This document shows, piece after piece, positions 23,823-35,009 of a stretch of 64,000 bases of DNA. This stretch comes from Erythroxylum novogranatense (Eukaryota; Streptophyta; Magnoliopsida; Malpighiales; Erythroxylaceae). The stretch lies in the NCBI GenBank assembly GCA_029891385.1, contig CM057233.1:36687540-36751539 (forward strand), written 5' to 3'. Under the pieces are notes generated by a model that worked only from the letters and a program-made list of their open reading frames with translations, was not told where the DNA came from and made no database searches. The translations under genes and the position numbers were made by a program. Numbering within the stretch: position 1 is the first letter of the stretch; each line of letters begins with the position of its first letter.

Positions 23823-26800
23823 TGTTGGGACCCGATCCGAGAACCGGATCCCAACCGAAAAACGGAACGAAAAAAAACGGAAAATCGAAAAGCGAGAAAT
23901 CGCTAATCGGAAAACAAATCGAATCATCGGAGCGAAACGAATACTCGGAAAGTTTCGAATCGGAATACGAATAACAAAGTGGAGAAACTCGAAAAGCATA
24001 ATTCCGAATCGAATGCGAATCGGAAAAACAAATATATCGAACTGAAACAGATTCCGACATTCCGGAGAAATACAAGGTATAGAAAACTGATCGCGTTGGA
24101 TAACCTTAGACTAACTCGGTCTAAAATCTGGTATTTCTTTTCTTTTCTTTTCTATTCCATCTCTTATGACCATTTTTACTCAAACCCATACAAAGCAATA
24201 TTTATCAATTTCATCATCCCACTCAAATCATAACAAAGTTCGTTACATTTATACCAATCTCATAAATCCATCTTTCATATATCTAAATCTTATTTTTCTT
24301 CATTTTCACTTTATTTTTTAACGAAATTTCGGCAGCATAACGGCTGTATTTATCCTAACCCAAAACCTGCAAAGGTAAATAACCACTTCTATAATCCCAA
24401 ACAGATCTCAGAATCATCGGACACTCCCGTCCGGAATCCAAACACCAGCAAAACGCAAACCTAAATCTAACACTTCCATAAATCTCAATATACATTCATA
24501 ACGCAATTTAATATCCAAAACTCATTCACATTTATTCTTATACCAGATACAATGCTTTAATTCAATCTAAACACAACCCAATCATTTATGTACATACACC
24601 ATACTCATCTTTCTACGCAAATCTACTTATCCAAACTTATCTAACTCATATACACATCAACTCACGAATCCAAATGATACAAAATCAAACCAAACGTCTT
24701 GACATACTTTCATCCGATCTCCTACTCGAAACCTGGAGATGAGGATGAAAGGGGGGGTGAGCTACACAGCTCCGTGGATAAAACATTTATAAACTGATAA
24801 ATAAGCTGAAATCATTTTTAATAATCTTTTTGCCAAAAAGGGAGAATTTTTCAAACTTTATAATTTTTTTAAAAAAATTTTCAAACTTTTCATAGTAATC
24901 TCACTTTTTCTTATTTTTCAAACATTCTCGAATTTTCATAAATATGAATGCAACATTCAGAAACAAAATTGAAAACACATAACATATCGAATGGTGCAGC
25001 TGGGTCCAAACAGAGCGTCTTGCACAGACCGCTATGTGAGCGAGCGCATTACACTTTCCCGAAAGCGGTCCAGTGTAGTCGTGAAAGGAGTCCGAAATCG
25101 GAGCTCCGTGCCACTAGCGGGCAGCCGAGCGAAGGCTATACATATAAAGACAACGCTGACTCACCAAAAGACCTACCAAACCCACATAACACATATCGAA
25201 AACGGAAATTCAAATTGCCCGAAGGCACTTTCCAAAATTTTACTTTTCTAACATTATTTCATCAACTTAAAACAATCTCACAAATTCACACATATCATAT
25301 AATTCAATTAATTCAATCAATCAATAATTGCAACAATATGCATAATTATCAATGCGTACCAACAAATCTGATTTGAAAATTTCTAACGATTTAGCAAATC
25401 ATTTAACACAATGAATTTAAGCTTGTAATAATTTTTCAGAAATCACTTAGGAATCATAATTTCAAACCTTAAAATAATTCTTATTTTCAAACATTTCCAA
25501 AAACAATAAGTGATCAAAATTTCAAACTTTTGCTTTCTTTTAATTTTTTCAAAATTCGTATTAAGCTTACAAATCAAAATATAAATATGCTACCCACCTC
25601 AATTCCATGCTAATAATTTGCTTTGTGCCTCAATTGCTCCAAAGCCTCCTTCTTTCTTCCACATTAAAAATTTTCCTAAACCACAAATACCCAAATTCAA
25701 CATCATAAAAATCATAATCCTCAAATTTCACTTAGGAATTCACCAATTGATCATATTTCCAAGCTATCTAATTCAACAATTTCAAAAATCCCCAATTTAC
25801 AAAATTTTCCCAAACCAATTTACACAAATTCAACATCATAAAATACAAATTCTTCAAAATTGATATCATATTTCACCAATTCATCATACTTTCCATGATT
25901 CTAAGCCATAAATTTTCAAAAATCTCAAATCACAAAATTAGGCATAAATCCCAAATTAATTTCCAACTAAAATTAATCCCTTAATCCTTAACAATCATCA
26001 AAATTGAGTTCATATATCACCTACCCATATCATTTTCCATGTTTCTCAATCAAAAACTCTACAAAATCTCAAAGCTCAAATTTTTTCCTTACCTCTTTCT
26101 GCTTCAAATTTCGGATTTTCTTGGGTATGGAAGCAAGCTTTCACCTTCTTCCTTCCTTTTTCCTTGAAATCAACGAAAATCATCTATGAAAGCTAAAGAA
26201 AATTCGAACTCTAGCAAATTTTTCCTCCTCTCTCTCTTTCTCCCACCTAACATGCTCTCCTCTTCTCTTCTTATTTTCTTCCTTTCCTTTTGTTCTGATT
26301 TTCTAGCCAACTTCGTGGCTTTATATTGCTTAAAACGACATCTCCTCATGTGTTTTAATGCCATGTTATTAATGAAGGTCAAATGACCACATTGCCCCTC
26401 CATTCAAAGCTTAAAGTCATGCTTACTTGCGGGTTTGATTCGCACTATCAATTTGAAGGAATTTATCAAAACTTCCTTCTAGAGAAATGTTCCTCTATGT
26501 CTTAATTTTATAATGCCACAAGAATCATCCAATTCGGAGCACTACATCAAAAGTTATGCGCAAAACATTTCGGGTTGTTCATATTCTAACATAATTTTCA
26601 GCACGTTATTTCTATCCAGAAATTAACATTCTTAATCCAAAAATTGACATTAGATGTCTTCATAACAATTGTAGCTCTATGTCTCTACTTTAATTCAAAA
26701 TAAGAATCACCTCATTTCGATTACCAGATCAAAAGTTATGTCCAAAATACTTTCAGATGTTCCAAAACCCGAAACTGCACACTAATCCGAGCTTCAATTC

Positions 26801-27999
26801 AGAAATTGAAAGTCTTAGGGGCAAAATTGAAATTTCCTTTCTTCATACGACTTATAGCCCCTTGTCTTATCTTTATTTCGCCTCAAGAATCACTTCAATC
26901 GGATCTCTACAGATCCCGAATTTCTCAAAATACTGAACTATGTTTGGAAACTTTTCCCGACTCACTTTGATTAATTTAATCACCCTTAATTTAATCTCAA
27001 AATTTCACAAATTTCCCGTAAAAATGAAATTCACTGTCTTAGGAATCCAACGCTTCAAAAATCAAGTCAATCGGATGTCGATTTAAAGATTTATAACAAA
27101 AGATTGCAAAAGGGTCGGAGTTCAAGCAAAATTGTCAAAACCTTAAATACCCACTTATAACTGAATTTTTCAAAAATCATATCTCTTAATTCCGAACTCG
27201 GAATTTGACGAATTTGGTGTCTATGGAAAGGTAAAGGAAGCTCTACAACTTCCTGAAGAACAGAAAATCCAATTGGCTTCCAAAGAAGTCAAATTTTCAC
27301 TCAAAGATTCTGTCGTAATCAGCTTTTCCTAAACAACTTCCAAATTTTAATCGCTCATAACTCCTTGCCCCGATCTCGAAAAATGACATACTTTATGACG
27401 TCGGAAAGATCGAAATACAAGCTCCAACTTTCATTAAGACCACTTATTCCAATTCAGACTAAATTCATACGGCGAGTGACCTCGAAGTATAGCACATGCA
27501 AATCTATACTTATTAACATTTTCAAAACAAAGCATATCTTCTGAAAATCATATCTCCCAATCCCGACATCGAAAAATAGCAAACTTTATGTCAACGAAAA
27601 GCTCTCGACAGAGGCTACAAGTTTCACGTTGATCATTTTCTCGAATTTGACCTAAATCAAAAAAGTCAACTTTTTACCCTAAACGCCAAACTTTCAAGCC
27701 AACTTTGACTGATCATAACTCTCACTCCCGATATCGAAAAATATGAAACTTTATGTCTACGAAAAACTCTTGACATAAACTACAAGTTTCCAGAAGACAA
27801 TTTTCTCAAATTTTGCCTCAAACAAAAGTCAACTCTTAAGTCAAATATTCTCTCTCCAGAAAGTCAAACTTTCTAAATTCTTCAAATTTTCACACTTTTT
27901 CTTTTTAATTCTTGTTTTTCAACTCTAGTTCAATCAACTCATCCCCTTGATCATTCATATTACTAAAGTAAAGTGTCACTCAAGGTTCGGGGTCCAACA
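23823..27999 (-). repeat. giant LTR copy 4 (4177 bp)
   Basis: Outer right LTR, which is the 5' LTR in the direction of transcription. It shares the outer-pair alleles with copy 1 (CTAATAATTTGC near 25612, AATTGACATT near 26645, TTTCGATTACC near 26717, TAATCCGAGC near 26785). A few extra bases lie in homopolymer runs (for example near 24760 and 24860). Confidence 0.9.
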
Positions 28000-28004
28000 T
28001 CAGT
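28000..28004. other. right target duplication of the giant-LTR array (TCAGT)
   Basis: It differs from the left copy TCAGC by one transition at its last base. That base change also turns the next codon of the host polyprotein into TAG (28004-28006). Confidence 0.88.
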
Positions 28005-29182
28005 AGAGAATCGCAAGGGAGTGCTACTTAGCGGAAACAAAAATATTAGACGGGACGGTAGTCCTGACGAACTCTCTTAATGTGAGAGTTGATGAGGAGA
28101 TGGATAGGATGAACCCAGTGGAAAAAATGCAGCGGGTCGTACTGGACGAAGCCGACCCCTCTAAATTCACAAACCTAGGTTCCGGGCTGCAGAAAGACCT
28201 CGTTAAAGAAATCACAGGCTGTTTGGTGGAAAATAGATCGGTTTTCGCTTGGGTACCGAGCGAAATGCCTGGAATTTCTCGATCAGTCGCATCGCACTCC
28301 CTTGGTATTCGGCATGACTACAAGCCGATCAGACAAAAGAAGCGATGGCACAACAAAGAGCGACAGGGAGTGATCGAGAAAGAAGTAGAGAAATTACTCG
28401 AGGCCGGGTTCATCCGAGAAGTCAAGTACCCTGAATGGCTCGCCAATGTGGTTTTAGTGAAAAAGAAGAACGGGAAGTGGAGAATGTGCATTGATTTCAC
28501 CGACCTGAACAAAGCATGTTCAAAGGACAGTTTCCCCTTGCCCAAGATCGACCAGTTAGTAGACTCTACCTCAGGGCATGAACTTCTCAGCTTCCTGGAT
28601 GCTTTCTCGGGCTATCATCATATTCAAATGAGTCTAGAAGACGAAGAAAAGACCGCCTTCATAACTGACCAAGACACATATTTCTACCAAGTAATGCCTT
28701 TTGGCTTGAAGAACGCGGGGGCGACCTATCAGCGACTCGTCATGGAGGTCTTTAAGAAACAGATTGGCCGGTTGGTGGAAGCTTACGTGGATGATATGGT
28801 GGTCAAAAGTAAGACAGCCATGGAGCATGTGGAGGATCTCAAGGAAGTCTTCCAGACCCGGAATAAATTTCAGATGAATCTGAACCCGGAAAAATGCATT
28901 TTTGGGGTGGCATCTGGAAAATTCCTAGGGTTTATGATCACTCAACGGGGGATTGAAGCTAATCCAGAGAAGATCGAAGCCATCATCCAAATGCCCTCGC
29001 CCCAATGCTTAAAAGAAATGCAGATATTGACCGGTCGGATAGTCTCTCTAAGCAGGTTCATTTCCAGATTGGGAGACAAGTGCCTCCCATTTTTCAAAAT
29101 CTTGAGGAAAGTGAACATGACCCGCCCAATGGCTGCATTTAATGCGAAAAGCTTTTCAACACTTAAAGCAATACTTGTCTAG
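28004..29182 (+). pseudogene. reverse transcriptase of the Tat gypsy element
   Basis: The frame continues the protease across the nested array: after TAG at 28004-28006 it is open to 29182. RT motifs in order are VVLVKKKNGKWRMCIDF (near 28447-28497), LDAFSGYHHIQM (near 28597-28632), MPFGLKNAGATYQ (near 28693-28731), the catalytic YVDD at 28784-28795, and GKFLGFMITQRGIEANPEK downstream. This enzyme makes cDNA from element RNA. The frame ends at a TAG (29180-29182) caused by a one-base change of frame around 29147; the expected sequence continues in the next frame. Confidence 0.92.
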
Positions 29183-29878
29183 CCCGTCTATCCTGCAAAA
29201 CCCGGTAGAGGGAGAGAATATGATTTTATACTTGGCGATTCTGGAGGGTCGATCGGTATGCGATTTATTCGATCGGAGGGAAGCGAACAACACCCTGTCT
29301 ACTACGTCAGCAAAGTGTTGACCGGACCAGAAATGCGATATACGTCTATAGAGAAACTAGCCCTCTTCTTGATAATGACAACCCGGAAGCTAAGAACCTA
29401 CTTCCAAAGTCATACCATTGAGGTATGGACCGACCAACCCCTCAGGCAGTACCTTCAAAAGCCCGAAACTTCGGGTCGACTAATTAAGTGGGCGGTAGAG
29501 CTGGGAGAATTCGACATACAATACAAACCCCGGACGACCATTAGGGCACAGGTGTTGGCAGACTTCATCGCAGAGATGAGCCAACCCAGCTCGAAGGACG
29601 AGCAGTTCCCTGTCTGGAGCTTGTTCGTTGAAGGGTCGTCCAACGCTGAAGGATGCGGAACAGGAGTGGTATTAATCGACCCGCATACGGAAGAAAAGGT
29701 GGAATATGCCCTTCGGCTAGAATTCAAGGCCTCCAATAATGAGGCAGAATATGAGGCTCTGATAGCCGGCCTCCAGCTAGCTAAGGAGATGGAGGTGAAG
29801 CACCTAAAGATATATAGCGATAGCCAAGTGGTGGTCGACCAAGTCATCAAGGCGTGTGAAGCTAAGGGAACAAGATGA
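29183..29878 (+). pseudogene. RNase H and second (archaeal-type) RNase H of the Tat gypsy element
   Basis: A frame open from 29258 to 29878 carries two domains. The first is the gypsy RNase H region (HPVYYVSKVL, RYTSIEKLALFLI, RTYFQSHTIEVWTDQPL). The second begins near 29611 with the FVEGSSN and GVVLIDP strands, then FKASNNEAEYEALIAGLQLA and IYSDSQVVVDQV, the pattern of the extra RNase H that defines Tat elements. The first catalytic acid of that domain, normally Asp in the DGSSN motif, is Glu here (codon 29630-29632). A one-base deletion near 29239 and another near 29875 break the polyprotein on both sides. Confidence 0.9.
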
Positions 29879-31317
29879 TCGAGTACTTGGAGCTGGTAAA
29901 GCGGGAGTTAAGTAATTTCGAGCAGTACTCGATCAACAGGATAGAACGAGCTCAAAATGCTAAAACGGATGCGCTCTCCAAAATGGCCTCAGATCGAGAC
30001 GTCAAAAATAACATTCTGGTCGAGCGACTAGACTGGCCTAGCATTCAGAAAGCCAAGGAAGTTCTCGACGTAAGTACCGGTCGATCAACTTGGACGGAAT
30101 CGATCACACGGTACCTTTTAGAGGGAACACAGCCAAAAAAAGAATCGGAGGCCAAGAAACTAAGAATAAAGGCGGCCGAGTACACGGTCATTAATGGCGC
30201 TTTATATAAGCGATCCTACGACTGGCCACTGCTTCGATGCTTGAATGAAGAAGAAGCCGAGCAGGCAATGGCCGAAGTTCACGAAGGAATGTGCGGAAAT
30301 CATGTAGGAGGCAGAATGTTGGCTCACAGACTGATTAGACAGGGGTACTACTGGCTGACAATGAGAAGGGACTGCCAGGAGAAGGTTGACCGGTGTGAGG
30401 CTTGCAGGAAGAATAACAGCCTATCTCATCAGCCAACCGAGAGGATGCAAATCGTGAGTCATCCTATTCCTTTCGCTCAATTGGGAATGGATATACTGGG
30501 GCCCTTCCCTCTCGGCCCCGGACAGAAGAAGTTTCTGATAGTGGCAGTGGAGTATTTCACTAAATGGGTAGAAGCGGAGGCGGTCGCTACAATCACCGAA
30601 GGGAAGGTAGAAAGTTTCGTAAAGAAAAATATACTATGTCACTTCGGGATGCCTATGGTGCTAGTTACGGACAATGGCCGACAATTCGATAACGATAAGT
30701 TCATAGACTTCTGCGACCGACTAAAGATAAGACTACAGTTCACCTCAGTAGCTCACCCTCAGAGCAACGGCCTTGCGGAAAATACCAATAAAAAAATAAC
30801 GAGTGCTCTCACGAAGCGCCTAGACGGATGAAGGACTTGGGTGGAAGAATTAGACGAAGTATTATGGGCGTACAGAACCACACCGAACGGAGCCATAGGG
30901 GAAACACCGTTCAGGATGACCTTTGGGGCAGAAGCCTTAGTCCCCGTAGAAGTGGTCTTGCACAACCAAAGGGTGTCGAACTACGACGAAGAACGGAATG
31001 ATGAAGCCCGCAGAGCAAAACTCGTTCTCCTCAGTGAGGACAAAGAAAGGGTAGCAGCTCGCTCGGAAGTCATCAGGCAAAAAGCAACTAAATTCTACAA
31101 CAGAAGGGTAAAGCTGAGCGATGTAAAGGTAGGCGGGTACGTCCTGTGAAAGGCCGACGTGGTTGGGAAACATCCTGGAAAGCTCGGACAGGTGTGGGAA
31201 GGACCCTATCGAGTGATTAAGCAAGCCGGGCATGGCTCTTATATCCTATACGATGCGAAAGGGAAGGTTCTACCAAGGCCTTGGAACTCTCGAAACTTGA
31301 AGGCGTTCTACCAATAG
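29875..31317 (+). pseudogene. integrase of the Tat gypsy element
   Basis: The integrase inserts cDNA into the genome. The zinc-binding HHCC module is visible (HEGMCGNHVGG, then RCEACRKN near 30385). The DDE core follows: MDILGPF near 30489, VTDNGRQF near 30664 and GLAENTNKKI near 30770. The C-terminal part continues through two in-frame TGA codons (30829-30831 and 31147-31149) and ends with a GPYRV-type module and LKAFYQ before TAG at 31315-31317. Both TGA codons are one transition away from CGA. The overlap with the preceding piece (29875-29878) reflects a lost base. Confidence 0.9.
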
Positions 31318-31507
31318 ATAAGTTTTACTTTAGTTAATCTTTATTTATTATTGTTTTTGTATACAACACGTGTGAACCTTTTTCCTGTCCCTGCCAGATA
31401 GGTTTTTTAACGGCCCACGCCCTCATTATCATCAATAAAGGGGTTTTCATATTTCTTGGCAATAAAAAGTTCCATTATATGTGGCAAAGAGTAAAAAATC
31501 CATTCAG
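31318..31507. other. 3' untranslated segment of the Tat element
   Basis: AT-rich stretch after the integrase stop with AATAAA-like motifs near 31432 and 31461. It lies between the pol genes and the tandem array. No ORF. Confidence 0.5.
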
Positions 31508-32279
31508 CCATCGCTCGGCATCTCTATAGATCGACTACGGTCGGTCGGGTCGCCAAGACAAGATCCTTGGGACCCTCGCTTGCCATCGCTCGGCATCTCT
31601 ATAGATCGACTACGGTCGGTCGGGTCGTCAAGACAAGATCCTTGGGACCCTCGCTCGCCTCGCCCGACATCTCCATAGATCGACTACGGTCGGTCGGGTC
31701 GCCAAGACAAGATCCTTGGGACCCTCACTCGCCATCGCTCGACATCTCCATAGATCGACTACGGTCGGTCGAGTCGCCAAGACAAAATCCTTGGGACCCT
31801 CGCTCGCCATCACACGGCATCTCCATAGATCGACTACGGTCGGTCGAGTCGCCAAGACAAGATACTTGGGACCCTCGCTCGCCATCGCTCGGCATCTCCA
31901 TAGATCGACTACGGTCGGTCGGGTCGTCAAGACAAGATCCTTGGGACCCTCGCTCGCCTCGCTCGACATCTCCATAGATCGACTACGGTCGGTCGGGTCG
32001 CCAAGACAAGATCCTTAGGACCCTCGCTAGCCATCGCTCGGCATCTCCATAGATCGACTACGGTCAGTCGGGTCACCAAGATAAAATCCTTGGGACCCTC
32101 GCTCGCCTCTCCCGGCATCTCCATAGATCGACTATGGTCGGTCGAGTTGCCAAGACAAGATCCTTGGGACCCTCGCTCGCCATCGCTCGGCATCTCCATA
32201 GATCGACTACGGTCAGTCGGGTCGCCAAGACAAGATCCTTGGGACCCTCGCTCGGCATCTCCATAGATCGACTACGGTC
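31508..32279. repeat. tandem array of a 74-75-bp unit in the Tat element
   Basis: Units start at about 31508, 31583, 31658, 31732, 31807, 31882, 31957, 32031, 32106, 32180 and a shortened one near 32245. Each has the core TAGATCGACTACGGTCGGTC followed by GGGTCGCCAAGACAAGATCC and TTGGGACCCTCGC. Units differ by few substitutions. Because 75 bp is 25 codons, several frames on both strands stay open across the array; these ORFs are by-products, not genes. Tandem arrays between pol and the 3' LTR are known in Tat/Ogre elements and can seed satellites. Confidence 0.92.
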
Positions 32280-32590
32280 GATCAGGTCGCCGAGACGAGA
32301 CCCTCGGGACCATCGATCGCCCTCGCCTATTGCTCGACCAGGTCGCCAAGACAAGATCCCTGGGACTGCTCGACCTCGACTATCGATCGACCAGGTCACC
32401 GAGACGAGATCCTCGGGACCATCGATCGCCCTCGTCTATTGCTCGGCCAGGTTGCCAAGACAAGACTCTTGGGACCCTCGCTCGGCATCGACACGGATCG
32501 ACTGCGGTCGACCGGTTGCCAAAACGAGATCCCTGGAACCTCGGTTCGGACTCTACTATAGGTCGACCTCGAAGCCGGTCGACTATGAGC
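32280..32590. repeat. diverged continuation of the 75-bp array
   Basis: The same building blocks (GGTCGCCRAGACRAGA, CTYGGGAC, ATCGATCGMCC) recur at irregular spacing with changed order. The segment around 32280-32345 is repeated around 32390-32460. It looks like an older or recombined edge of the array. Confidence 0.75.
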
Positions 32591-32721
32591 AACTTCATAA
32601 AATTCACCATACATCGAAAGTAAAGAATATAAATACGGAAAATGACTTCAGAAAAATGAAACAAAAGTAAAGATTGCATTAATGTCAATCCGCCCTGGTC
32701 ACAAGCCCGACCAGGTGAGCC

Positions 32722-35009
32722 TCAAAAGTCCACAGAAGGAGAAGTGCGCGAATACCCAAGGGAAGCCTCGGAAGCGGGCGGAAAAGTCGAAACGGGAGCA
32801 GGGTCCAAGGGAGCGGCCGGTGAAGTATCCTTGCAAGGAAGCTCGTCCCCCTCAACCGAGCTAAGGTCCAGCTCCTCAACCGGGACCGACCCCCGGTCCT
32901 CCATGGCTCTCTCCCTTACTTCCTCCAGAGAGAGGCCAAGGGCGGTAGGAAGCAGCGGCTCAGCAAATCCCTCAAACGGAGGACCATCCGACCCCTCAGA
33001 AACGCAGGCGTCATAACAATTCTTTAGGATCATGAGAGCCAAGTCACAGGAGTACTCCAAGCATTCCTCCTGCAAGAACCGCCTCTGCCATCGCATGATC
33101 GCCTCGACCCTTTGTTCCTTTACGGAGGCTCGCACCCTCCTCAACGTATCTTCGATTCGCGCCTGGTCCTTGAGGGATTTTTCCTTAAGCGCCCTCTCCG
33201 ACTCCAGCTTCCCTCGCAACACCGTACATTCCTCGGACAGCTTGTTCCTCGCTGCCATCGCCCTTACTCTCTCAACCTCCTCCGCGGTGAGTCGAGCTTT
33301 CAAGGTGCTCCTCTCCCGAAGCGAGCTAAGCTCTCAGGACGTCACGCTCCTCCTCCCAGAGTTTCTTCTCCTCCTCCAAGGAAGAGAGTTGAGCCCGGGA
33401 GAAGTCTCCTTCCTCTCTGGCCTCCGAGAGCTCAGTCTTTAAACCGTCCACCTGCTCCAGGAGGGAATGGACCTCCCGATCCAGCAGCTCGATGCGCTAA
33501 CGCATGGACAAAGTGAAAGCCACCTCCCTTATGGAATTGCGGATGGCACGGCCCGTCAGCTCCTCAACATCCAACGCGTCATAGCGCTCCTCGTTCGAAG
33601 GAGGAATGACCCTCTTGGCGATATGAAGAGCCACTTCGACATTGGCAATCGAAGCAGTCTTATCAAGGCTAATCGATGGCTCCCACTTGTCAGCACTCCC
33701 CATTGGCTTCTTCCCTTTACCCTTGTCAAACGGGGCAGCACGATCTCCCACTTTCTCTTTCCCCTTGTTTTGGTCCAAGGGATGAGGAGCTCGGTCGGCT
33801 ACTTGAGCCCCCCTTCTCCTCTTCAGAGGTTGCTCACTCTCCTCCTCTTCCTCGATAACAACCAGGCACTCATCAGGCGGGACGACCACAGCAGGTGCCG
33901 CAGATGGCTCGGAAATGGCAAGAGGAATATTTCGCCGCTCGGAAGCAACGGGCCGAGCGATAATTGAACTGGCCTCTCCCCTATCCTCCTGTCCTCTGGC
34001 CTCCGAAGGCCCCGCGACCTTGCGCTTACCCTTGACAGACTTGGGTGGGCCGATGAAAGCATGAACTTTGACCATGTCTGCACAAACAACGAAAGCAGGT
34101 TAGAAATCGAAACAAAGCCTACAAGCATGGAAAATAATTCAACCATGAGGGGTCAACCAGGCGGGGCGGTTCCCTCTCCTAGCCTGGTAACTTGCGGCGG
34201 GGGGTCAATCAGGAAAGAGTTGGCCGAGGCCCCCCACCGTATCCTGAAATAAGTCGAGCGAAGTTATATTGACCGAGTTCCTTTATACGGCCGATCACCT
34301 CCCGCTCCTCCCTAGAAAGGAATAGGCTCGACGAGTCATTCCATCGCTCGGCTAGGGGATACCTCCACGGCTGGGACTCGGAGGAAGATCCCAGAGGCTT
34401 CACGAAGAAATATTTCGTTCGTCAGCCGGTAATTTTAGAAGCCGTCCCGGCTGGGCGATACCGGGCATCCTTATACATCAGGGAAGGAATCCCACCCCCA
34501 GAGCTCGGACTCTGGCTCATTCTTAAAAAGTGGCGCAGGATATTGACCGAAGGCAGACAGCCAAACTGGTGGCACAGCAGAGCAAGGCCATTAATGAACC
34601 TCCACCCATTCGGAGGAATCTGGCTCGGCCTTAGTTGATAATCAGCGCACACTTCATCCACGATCGGGACGTACGGTAGTCTCAAGCCGCCGATCGAGAA
34701 GAAATTTTCAGAGACGGCAAACCACCCACTTGTACTACTGTAGATTCTTTCATTCGTCGAGGCCATCCTAGGCTCCCAGGATCGAGGGATTCCATTTCTA
34801 AGAATCGACCGACTCAACTCCGCCGCGGACATCCTCGATTTGCCTTTGGGCAGCTCCTTAACGACTAGCCCATCCTTCCGCTCTCTTGTCGAAATCTCTT
34901 CGACATCTTCCAACCTCGACATCACCATCGCCTCAGCGGAAACTTCAGAAGCCCTTTCGGTGACATCATCCCTTGGAGAAACCCCACTTCGAGAACCGGT
35001 GGACGACAT
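32722..35009 (-). pseudogene. antisense gene of the Tat element ('putative gypsy type transposon' family), spliced and broken
   Basis: Read right to left from an ATG at 35009 (MSSTGSRSGVSP). The N-terminal half contains ELPKGKSRMSAAELSR, LRLPYVPIVDEV, NGWRFINGLALLCHQFG and LPSVNILRHFLRM, then, after an in-frame TGA at 34422-34424, TKYFFVKPLG. This resembles the plant PF04195-type protein found antisense in Tat elements; its role is unknown. A candidate intron (GT at 34237-34236, AG at 34079-34078, with CTAAC and a T-rich tract) joins the frame into MVKVHAFIGPPK. The second part is charged and ends in a long coiled coil (33500-33000) and an acidic tail, stopping at 32722-32724. Further stops at 33497 and about 33331 and a frame change near 33310 break it. 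Confidence 0.75.

Larger units (their letters stand above)
9200..27999 (-). mobile_element. tandem array of a giant-LTR, non-coding retrotransposon (LARD-like): 4 LTRs, 3 internal regions
   Basis: The array reads LTR-int-LTR-int-LTR-int-LTR, with LTRs at 9200-13352, 14089-18227, 18961-23097 and 23823-27999, and internal regions between them. Each LTR has inverted ends (plus strand TGTTGGGACCC ... GGGTCCAACA). Each internal region carries, on the minus strand, a primer site complementary to the plant initiator tRNA-Met next to one LTR and a purine tract next to the other. The element is therefore transcribed right to left. No gag or pol is present; all ORFs in it are short and low-complexity. 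The LTR (about 4.15 kb) is more than five times the internal region (about 0.73 kb), an extreme ratio. One TCAGY duplication flanks the entire array, so it entered as one insertion and grew later, or inserted as a multimer. Confidence 0.92.

Noticed and set aside
9200..27999. The 4.9-kb periodicity as a satellite or rDNA-type array
   Set aside because: Each period contains LTR ends, a primer site and a purine tract, and the array is flanked by a 5-bp target duplication, so it is a retrotransposon array. No rRNA sequence is present.
31508..32279. Regular repeats as a CRISPR-like array
   Set aside because: There are no unique spacers between repeats, and this is plant DNA. It is a simple tandem repeat.
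31481..32670. Long overlapping ORFs on both strands across the 75-bp array
   Set aside because: They arise because the repeat unit is divisible by three. The predicted proteins are only the translated repeat and resemble nothing.
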